The notes under the pieces: model-generated
Database searches by the model: none
The model's input: only the letters and a program-made list of their open reading frames with translations
What the model was told of the DNA's origin: nothing
Shown here: in pieces, positions 6,632-11,834 of the stretch
How positions within the stretch are numbered: the first letter of the stretch is position 1
How the letters are laid out: each line of letters starts with the position of its first letter
Program-made: the position numbers and the translations under genes
Source of the DNA: Gammaproteobacteria bacterium UBA2810
GTDB taxonomy: Bacteria; Pseudomonadota; Gammaproteobacteria; Enterobacterales; Succinivibrionaceae
Length of the DNA: 11,834 bases
Reading direction: 5' to 3'
NCBI GenBank assembly: GCA_002351705.1
Contig: DEHC01000012.1
Coordinates: 5,864 to 17,697, forward strand

Positions 6632-8245
6632 ATGAAGGACATTGCCTGTACCCAGAGCTTCAGGGACTTCAGCCGGTACAATTACATCTACGTTGACAAG
6701 ACGAGACAGATCTTCCGCCTTCTCCGGAACCGCCGGGTGTTCATCTCAAGGCCCCGGAGGTTCGGCAAGTCCCTGATGCTCGACACCATCGCCACTCTTT
6801 TTTCAGAAGGGGCTGATCCGTATTTCAGGGGTACCTGGATCCATGACAGGTGGACTGACCGGAAGTATCCGGTCCTCCGGCTGAATTTCCTTGATTATCT
6901 CGGGGATTTTGACGAGTTCCGCAAGCTCCTCTTCAGGGATATAGCGGCTTTTGCCGGAAAGCTCGGCCTGCGGGAGGCGGTTGCCGGAGACTCAGAGCCG
7001 CATGAGGCACTGCGAGATCTCCTGAAGGCGCTTGATGAGCGCGGTGTGAGCATCGTAATCCTTATTGATGAGTATGACGCGCTGCTGACGAAAAACATGA
7101 ATGCTCCCGTGCTTTATGAGCGGTTCCGGGCGGCCATAAGGGCGCTCTTCGGGGCCGTGAGGGGCAGGCGGTGCGTCAGGTTCCTCTGTGTCACCGGAGT
7201 CACGAGGCTCAGGGAGGATTCCATCTTTCCGGGAGGCTCCGGTATTAAGGACTTAAGCTATTACGGCCCTGTCTCCGCGATCACCGGCTTTGACCGGGAT
7301 GAGATCAGGAAGTGCTACGCTGATTACATAAACCTTGCGGTGTCCCTCGAAAAGGGCATTCCGGAGAGCGCGGTCTCAGAAGAGCAGAGGGAGGAGCTCC
7401 TCCGGAGGCTTGCCGGGGAATATGACGGCTACAGCTTCGACGCGGAGTACCGGCACAGGGTCTTCTCAACCTGGTCCGTCAACACTTTTTTCCATGAGGC
7501 AGCGTCAAGGAAAAAAGTGATATTCAGCGATTACTGGTACGATAACGGCGGCATTCCATCAATCCTCGCAAAGTACCTTGAGACACACATCATCAGCCTC
7601 CTTGAATATTCCGGCGATATCGAAATATCCATGGATGACTTCTGGAATCCTGCCTCCCTCCCTGATATGAGGCAGGAAGTCCTCATGTGTCAGACCGGAT
7701 ACCTCACGGCGCGCTCCAGGATCCCGAACGGAAATTCCGTGCGTCTCGGCGTGCCGGACGGGGAAGTGCGGCGCTCTCTTGAAAAGGCTCTGTCCCTGCT
7801 GGTTTTTCCGTCGGCCGATTTTGCGGCTGACGAGAACGAGCAGTTCTTCTCGGGAGCATCGGCAGGGGAAATCGCAGAGCGGCTAAGCAGCCTCATGTGC
7901 GCAATCAGCCATGAAATTTTCCATAAGATGAATGAGAGGACCGTGCATGGGCTGATCCACGCGTTCATGATCGGCGCGGGGCAGCCTGAGAGGACAGTGG
8001 CGCAGGGCGCTTCAGGGCGAAGTGATATTGTCCTTGATTACAGGAACAGGCGTCTGGTGCTTGGGCTCAGATACGCGGAGACTGAAAAGGAGTGCCCGGA
8101 GAGGCTCTGTGAGGCAGCGGAGCAGATCAGGGAAAGAAGGTACGGTGATCTGCTGCCCGCGAAGACCGAGGTCCTGCAGATCGCGCTGGTCTTCAATGGC
8201 GGTGAGGGCGTCAGGCAGTTCACTCATTATGAGACTGTGGTGTGA
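6632..8245 (+). CDS. AAA-ATPase-like protein with degenerate PD-(D/E)XK nuclease domain
   Basis: This belongs to the AAA-ATPase-like/DUF1703-type family, often present in several copies in host-associated anaerobes; the cellular role is not established. It has 537 residues, full length for the family. ATG 6632 lies nine bases after AGGGAGG (6616-6622); a TTG at 6596 overlaps ung and is less likely. The N-terminal segment NYIYVDKTRQIFRLL (17-31) leads to Walker A RPRRFGKSL (40-48). Walker B is IVILIDEYDALL (141-152), and the family block CVTGVTRLREDSIFPGGSG (186-204) follows. The C-terminal nuclease-like domain has GRSDIVL (462-468), with Asp465 kept, and the later QIRERRY (498-504). The expected E-x-K, however, reads G478-L-R480, so cleavage activity is doubtful. 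Codon use is less biased than in the flanking housekeeping genes (more TAT, TTT, ATT, GAA), which fits low expression or transfer. It may share a transcript with ung. Confidence 0.88.
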   Translation: MKDIACTQSFRDFSRYNYIYVDKTRQIFRLLRNRRVFISRPRRFGKSLMLDTIATLFSEGADPYFRGTWIHDRWTDRKYPVLRLNFLDYLGDFDEFRKLLFRDIAAFAGKLGLREAVAGDSEPHEALRDLLKALDERGVSIVILIDEYDALLTKNMNAPVLYERFRAAIRALFGAVRGRRCVRFLCVTGVTRLREDSIFPGGSGIKDLSYYGPVSAITGFDRDEIRKCYADYINLAVSLEKGIPESAVSEEQREELLRRLAGEYDGYSFDAEYRHRVFSTWSVNTFFHEAASRKKVIFSDYWYDNGGIPSILAKYLETHIISLLEYSGDIEISMDDFWNPASLPDMRQEVLMCQTGYLTARSRIPNGNSVRLGVPDGEVRRSLEKALSLLVFPSADFAADENEQFFSGASAGEIAERLSSLMCAISHEIFHKMNERTVHGLIHAFMIGAGQPERTVAQGASGRSDIVLDYRNRRLVLGLRYAETEKECPERLCEAAEQIRERRYGDLLPAKTEVLQIALVFNGGEGVRQFTHYETVV

Positions 8246-8770
8246 TTCTCCTGAGGCCGCGGCCGGCATCCGAAGCTCAGGAGCTCCTTCCGAATGAGGG
8301 ACGGGTATCCTGATTTCTGATCCATCAGCCGCTGAGCTGGGACCGCCTGCCGTAAATGGTGTACTGATAAGCCAGAGCCATGACTCAGCTGCTTTGTCAC
8401 GAGGCCCTGCACTGTCATTCCCGTCAGGATTGTACGGATCGACATCGCCCGCGAAGCTTTCCCATGGAAGAGGGACTTGCTCCTCCTTTTCCTTCCACGA
8501 GCGCTTCACGATTCTCTCAATCTTCTGCATGCGTTTCTTCCGGCAGATCCCGCCTGCCTCACTGATGAACTTAATTCCGGCATCAGCAAGAGCGCGGTTA
8601 AGCCGGGAGAGCTTCGCGGCAATCCCGCGGGCGGCCGGGAGGAATCCGCTGCAGCTGCCGAAGAGCTCCTCCCAGGGAGAGCCGGTCTCTGGGGGCAGCG
8701 CGCAGTCCTCGAGCGCCTGAGCCCTAAGTCAGGCATGCTGAAGCGCTTTTAGCCGGTATTCTTCTGTCAT
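8246..8770 (-). pseudogene. Possible broken gene of unknown function with in-frame TGA
   Basis: On the minus strand an AGGAG (8781-8777) lies six bases before an ATG (8770-8768) that encodes MTEEYRLKALQHA. Codon 14 is TGA (8731-8729). After it the same frame is open for 66 more codons without a start codon, and then continues from Met at 8530. The stretch reads like real protein: FLPAARGIAAKLSRLNRALADAGIKFIS is recognisable between about 8650 and 8567, and RIVKRSWKEKEEQVPLPW at about 8512-8459. Third positions are GC-rich as in the neighbouring genes. The frame stays open to 8012, but the part beyond about 8246 is antisense to the ATPase gene and probably not coding. I do not recognise the family. 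A nonsense mutation in a decaying gene is the simplest reading; chance open frame is the alternative. Confidence 0.35.
8248..8283. repeat. Perfect 8-base inverted repeat after the ATPase gene
   Basis: CTCCTGAG (8248-8255) pairs exactly with CTCAGGAG (8276-8283), around a 20-base GC-rich spacer. No T run follows, so it is at best a weak or factor-dependent terminator for the ATPase gene. Confidence 0.4.
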
Positions 8771-9003
8771 CTGAATCTCCTGATGTTCCGCAATGCTGCG
8801 GTCCTCTGATGACAGAGAGCGGCCTCCGGGGCAGGCGGCTGAAAAGCATGTGTCTCCGGCGTCTTTTCCCGGGAACGGACATTGTGTGATCCGGATCAGG
8901 TTCCTGCCTTTTGTGAAATTATTCTCATATATCAAATTCCGCTTTTTAAATTGTAAAAATTACGCTAAGTCCCCTTTCACAGAACCTTTTCTTGAGAATT
9001 TTG

Positions 9004-9012
9004 TGATACAAT
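9004..9012 (+). promoter_or_regulatory. Probable extended -10 promoter of lpxC
   Basis: TGATACAAT contains TACAAT (9007-9012) preceded by TG with one base between, the extended -10 form. It sits in the AT-rich leader. No good -35 lies 16-18 bases upstream; the TTGAGA at 8992-8997 is too close. Confidence 0.45.
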
Positions 9013-9033
9013 TCTAACAATGGGAAAAAGTTT

Positions 9034-9039
9034 GAGGTG
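9034..9039 (+). promoter_or_regulatory. Ribosome binding site fixing the lpxC start
   Basis: GAGGTG lies six bases before ATG 9046. The in-frame GTG at 9037 is part of this site, so it is unlikely to be the start. ATG 9052 is two codons further on. Confidence 0.7.
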
Positions 9040-9045
9040 TTCACT

Positions 9046-9990
9046 ATGACAATGCAGCGGACTATCAGGAACGAAATCAGCGCGGTAGGCATCGGACTTC
9101 ACTCAGGCAAGAGGGTGTCGGTATCATTCCGCCCGGCGCCTGCTGACACCGGACTCGTATATACGAGGGTTGACCTCCCCGAGCCCGTCTCGATAAGGAT
9201 TTCCGCGGATGTCGTCCGCGACACCCAGCTCTGCACCGCTCTTGTGAACGAGGACGGCGTCAGGATCTCGACTGTCGAGCACCTCCAGGCCGCTCTTTCG
9301 GCCCTCGGCATCGACAACCTCTACATCGACGTCAACGCCCCTGAGATTCCCATCATGGACGGCAGCGCCTATCCGTTCGTCTACCTCCTGAACTCCGCCG
9401 GCGTCGTCGACCTCAATGCGCCGAAGGTCTTCTACAAGGTAAAGAAGACCGTCAGGGTCGAGGGAGAGGGCGGCAAATGGGCCGAGTTCTCCCCCTCGAA
9501 GAGCGGGCTCACCATGGATCTCAGGATTGAGTTCCACCATCCTGCAATTCCCGACAACTGCGAGGCCGTTCACCTTGACTTCACCGGCGACAACTTCGTC
9601 AGGCAGATTTCCCGCGCGCGCACCTTCTGCTTCATGAGGGACGTCGAGTACATGCATGCCCATCACCTCGCCCTCGGCGGCACCCTCGACAACGCCGTTG
9701 TCATGGATGACACCCACGTAATCAACCCCGAGGGTCTCAGGTATCCTGACGAGTGCACCCGCCACAAGCTCCTTGACGCCTGCGGCGACATCTACATGTG
9801 CAACCACACCATCCTCGGCGCGTTCAAAGCCTACAAGACCGGACACGCGCTCAACAACCAGCTTCTCCGCACCCTCCTTTCGACCGAAGGCGCGGTAGAG
9901 AAGGTCACCTTCACTGCTCCAGCTGTCAGAAAGCAGCAGCCCTTCTCCTATGTCAACGGACGCGGCGAGTTCGCCCCCGCTCTCATCTGA
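9046..9990 (+). CDS. lpxC: LpxC, UDP-3-O-acyl-N-acetylglucosamine deacetylase
   Basis: LpxC is the zinc-dependent cytoplasmic deacetylase that commits UDP-3-O-acyl-GlcNAc to lipid A synthesis. The 314 residues compare with 305 in E. coli. Zinc ligands are visible as His79 in STVEHLQAAL (75-84) and His240 plus Asp244 in RHKLLDACGD (239-248). Glu78 is the likely catalytic base, and His267 in YKTGHALNN (263-271) the assisting acid. Other family landmarks are GIGLHSGKRV (15-24), NAPEIPIMDGSAYPFVYLL (97-115) and RQISRARTFCFMRDVEY (186-202). The presence of LpxC shows an outer membrane with lipid A. It follows ftsZ directly in E. coli; here ung, the ATPase gene and a gene-poor stretch intervene, and lpxC has its own AT-rich promoter region. 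It ends just before an intrinsic terminator. Confidence 0.97.
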   Translation: MTMQRTIRNEISAVGIGLHSGKRVSVSFRPAPADTGLVYTRVDLPEPVSIRISADVVRDTQLCTALVNEDGVRISTVEHLQAALSALGIDNLYIDVNAPEIPIMDGSAYPFVYLLNSAGVVDLNAPKVFYKVKKTVRVEGEGGKWAEFSPSKSGLTMDLRIEFHHPAIPDNCEAVHLDFTGDNFVRQISRARTFCFMRDVEYMHAHHLALGGTLDNAVVMDDTHVINPEGLRYPDECTRHKLLDACGDIYMCNHTILGAFKAYKTGHALNNQLLRTLLSTEGAVEKVTFTAPAVRKQQPFSYVNGRGEFAPALI

Positions 9991-10007
9991 TAATCCGTTT
10001 CCACACC

Positions 10008-10030
10008 AGCCCGCGCATCGCGGGCTTTTT
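10008..10030 (+). terminator. Intrinsic terminator of lpxC
   Basis: AGCCCGCG-CAT-CGCGGGCT is an eight-pair GC-rich stem with a three-base loop, followed by a run of T (10026-10030). It lies 17 bases after the lpxC stop and isolates lpxC from putP. Confidence 0.9.
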
Positions 10031-10055
10031 CCTGCCATAACCGGAGTTATCTCCT

Positions 10056-11567
10056 ATGTTCACGACAACCACTACCTTTGTGGTATACATCCTTGCGCTC
10101 CTCGTGATCGGCATCATTGCCGCGAGGGTCACAAGCTCTCTGTCTGACTATGTCCTCGGGGGAAGGAAGCTCGGCCGCCTGGTCACCGCGCTTTCTGCAG
10201 GAGCCTCCGACATGTCGGGCTGGCTTCTGATGGGCCTGCCGGGAGCCCTCTATGTAAGCGGCATCTCAGCCTCATGGATCGCCATAGGCCTTACCATCGG
10301 CGCCTGGTGCAACTGGAAGTTCGTAGCCGCAAGGCTCCGCTCCTTCACCGCCAACGCCGCCGACTCCCTGACGCTGCCTGACTACTTCGCCGCCAGGTTC
10401 CGCGACACGAAGCGCATCACCTCGGTCCTCGCCGCGCTCATCATCCTCGTCTTCTTCGTGGTCTACTGCGCCTCCGGCATGGTCTCGGGCGCAAGGCTCT
10501 TCGAGCAGACCTTCGGCATGGACTATGAGAACGCGCTCCTCATCGGCGCAGTCTCCACCATCTTCTACGTCTGCATCGGCGGGTTCCTCGCGGTAAGCTG
10601 GACCGACACCTTCCAGGCGACCCTCATGATCTTCGCGCTCCTCATCGCGCCCGCCATGATGATCGTCGACGCGGGCGGGCTCAACGCCGCGATGGACTAC
10701 ATCGCCGAGGCGAAGCCCGGCATGACCCACTTCATGGACGGCATCGGCCTCATCGCGATAATCTCATTCGCCGGCTGGGGACTCGGCTACATGGGACAGC
10801 CCCATATCCTGGTGCGCTTCATGGCTGCCAAGTCCGTCCGCGGCATGGGCGACTCAAGAAGGATATCGATTACCTGGATGATCCTCTGCCTCGCCGGCGC
10901 CGTAGCTGTCGGCTATTTCGGCGTCGCGTTCGTCAACCACCATCCGGAGATCACCCTCGAGAACCCTGAGAAGATCTTCGTCGTCGCGGCGCAGACCCTC
11001 TTCACCCCGTGGATCGCCGGCATCCTCCTCGCCGCCATCCTCGCGGCGATCATGAGCACGCTCTCCTGCCAGCTTCTTGTAGCGTCGAGCACGCTGACCG
11101 CTGACTTCTACCGCCGCTGGATAAGGCCCAAGGCCTCGCAGACCGAGCTCGTCTGGTGCGGCAGGGGAATGCTGCTCCTCGTCGCGGTCATCGCCTACAT
11201 CCTTGCGCTTGATCCTAACTCCGGCATCCTGAAGCTTGTCGCCTACGCCTGGGCAGGCTTCGGCGCATCCTTCGGTCCCTGCGTCCTCATCTCCCTCTAC
11301 TGGAAGAGGATGACTCTGCCCGGAGCCTTTGCCGGAATGCTCACCGGCGCCGCTACCGTCATCATCTGGGAGGTAAGCGGCAGCCCCTTCGGGCTCTACT
11401 CGCTCGTTCCGGGCTTCATCTTCTCTGCCATCGTGATCTTCATCGTGTCCCTCGTGACACAGAAGTACGCGGAGCAGCCCGGGAAGCTCTGGGAGTCCCT
11501 CAACCAGAAGTTCTGGAATGAGGTGAAGGGCAATGATGATAAGGAGCACATCCTCTCGCAGAACTGA
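10056..11567 (+). CDS. putP: PutP, sodium/proline symporter
   Basis: PutP is an inner-membrane sodium:solute symporter that imports L-proline with Na+. The 503 residues match E. coli PutP (502) nearly motif by motif. ATG 10056 follows GGAG (10043-10046) by nine bases. The Na+/proline-site segment ALSAGASDMSGWLLMGLPG (45-63) contains Asp52 and Ser54, corresponding to E. coli Asp55 and Ser57. GGFLAVSWTDTFQA (175-188) and GYMGQPHILVRFMA (244-257) follow. AAIMSTLSCQLLVASS (330-345) holds Ser334/Thr335, matching the Na+ ligands Ser340/Thr341. The hydrophobic segments fit the usual thirteen-helix LeuT-fold layout. No putA lies in the window. It stands as a single gene between two terminators, with little room for a promoter after the lpxC terminator (about 25 bases), so its promoter is unclear. 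Confidence 0.96.
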   Translation: MFTTTTTFVVYILALLVIGIIAARVTSSLSDYVLGGRKLGRLVTALSAGASDMSGWLLMGLPGALYVSGISASWIAIGLTIGAWCNWKFVAARLRSFTANAADSLTLPDYFAARFRDTKRITSVLAALIILVFFVVYCASGMVSGARLFEQTFGMDYENALLIGAVSTIFYVCIGGFLAVSWTDTFQATLMIFALLIAPAMMIVDAGGLNAAMDYIAEAKPGMTHFMDGIGLIAIISFAGWGLGYMGQPHILVRFMAAKSVRGMGDSRRISITWMILCLAGAVAVGYFGVAFVNHHPEITLENPEKIFVVAAQTLFTPWIAGILLAAILAAIMSTLSCQLLVASSTLTADFYRRWIRPKASQTELVWCGRGMLLLVAVIAYILALDPNSGILKLVAYAWAGFGASFGPCVLISLYWKRMTLPGAFAGMLTGAATVIIWEVSGSPFGLYSLVPGFIFSAIVIFIVSLVTQKYAEQPGKLWESLNQKFWNEVKGNDDKEHILSQN

Positions 11568-11587
11568 GAGTGAGAGCCCCGTTCACG

Positions 11588-11620
11588 AGCCCGTCAGGCA
11601 CACGCCCGGCGGGCTTTTTT
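11588..11620 (+). terminator. Intrinsic terminator of putP
   Basis: AGCCCGTC (11588-11595) pairs with GGCGGGCT (11608-11615) with one G-T pair and a 12-base loop. The T run covers 11615-11620. It begins 20 bases after the putP stop. Confidence 0.85.
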
Positions 11621-11834
11621 CATGGCCATGGACATTTTCCTGAGTGACCCAAGTCCCGGCCGCGTCCGGTTCCGCATTCTGACGCTGATTATGCATGACA
11701 TTACGGCATATCCGAGGTATTGAGGACATGGAACGTCCTTATGCCATCCCATGTCTTTTGCTGATACGGGGTTTCCTCCCCGAAAGGGCTGACTGGAACA
11801 TTATGCTGATTAATTTCAGTTTTACAGTTATGTA
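11621..11834. other. Intergenic end of window with small inverted repeats
   Basis: No convincing open frame is present in these 214 bases. Three short inverted repeats are visible. GGCATA (11705-11710) pairs with TATGCC (11740-11745). GACATGG (11725-11731) pairs with CCATGTC (11749-11755), followed by TTTT. CGGGG and CCCCG flank TTTCCT near 11767-11782. The first two overlap and would be mutually exclusive. The sequence turns AT-rich towards the end, which could be the leader of a gene beyond the window. Confidence 0.4.

Larger units (their letters stand above)
8246..9036. other. 790-base stretch without an intact gene
   Basis: Apart from the minus-strand remnant and the inverted repeat, no intact coding sequence with convincing composition or start is visible on either strand. 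Composition changes from GC-rich (to about 8900) to distinctly AT-rich (about 8900-9036), which is the lpxC leader. No tRNA, insertion-sequence ends or CRISPR repeats were seen. Confidence 0.6.

Noticed and set aside
8729..8731. The in-frame TGA of the minus-strand remnant as a selenocysteine codon
   Set aside because: I checked for context and found no recognisable selenoprotein family and no clear hairpin of the bacterial type just after the TGA; a nonsense mutation is simpler.
8394..8752. Plus-strand open frames of about 90-110 codons in the gap before lpxC
   Set aside because: Ser/Pro/Arg/Leu-rich composition, no good ribosome binding site, and the minus strand of the same stretch has better coding character.
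6604..8900. ATPase gene region as an insertion sequence or transposon
   Set aside because: I found no transposase, terminal inverted repeats or target-site duplication at either side.
8992..9012. TTGAGA and TACAAT as a paired -35/-10 promoter for lpxC
   Set aside because: The spacer is only nine bases, too short for sigma-70; only the extended -10 was kept.
9124..10038. Minus-strand open frame of about 304 codons antisense to lpxC
   Set aside because: Val/Gly/Asp/Glu-rich shadow composition without motifs, fully opposite lpxC.

Overview
The window is a Gram-negative division and cell wall (dcw) cluster with an accessory insertion, and all confident genes lie on the + strand. The order murG(3' end)-murC-ftsQ-ftsA-ftsZ followed by lpxC is the gammaproteobacterial dcw arrangement. 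FtsQ, FtsA, LpxC and PutP all resemble their E. coli counterparts at the motif level. The DNA is GC-rich, with strong C/G use in third codon positions. A gut or rumen gammaproteobacterium such as a member of the Succinivibrionaceae would fit, because AAA-ATPase-like/PD-(D/E)XK proteins are common in host-associated anaerobes, but that placement is inference.

Positions 1-4333 hold the end of murG, then murC, ftsQ and ftsA, tightly packed; ftsQ and ftsA overlap by 20 bases. No ddl gene lies between murC and ftsQ, where E. coli has ddlB. A 191-base AT-rich leader with a consensus TATAAT precedes ftsZ (4525-5820). ftsZ ends at a strong intrinsic terminator (5881-5907).

Positions 5908-9036 separate ftsZ from lpxC, which are close neighbours in E. 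coli. This stretch contains ung (uracil-DNA glycosylase), a 537-residue AAA-ATPase-like protein with a degenerate C-terminal nuclease motif, and about 790 bases without an intact gene. Within those 790 bases is what looks like a broken minus-strand gene: it has a good ribosome binding site and start, an in-frame TGA at codon 14, and then a long open frame.

Positions 9046-11567 hold lpxC (lipid A synthesis) with its own AT-rich leader and terminator, then putP (sodium/proline symporter) with its own terminator. The last 214 bases contain only small inverted repeats. Functionally, MurG and MurC make peptidoglycan precursor, FtsQ, FtsA and FtsZ build the divisome, and LpxC commits to lipid A. 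Ung, the ATPase and PutP are not part of that pathway.

I see no convincing new multi-gene system. The points most worth checking are a second C-terminal-peptide-like motif in FtsZ, a Glu in the FtsZ glycine-rich loop, the long charged N-terminus of FtsQ, the degraded nuclease motif of the ATPase, and the minus-strand remnant.
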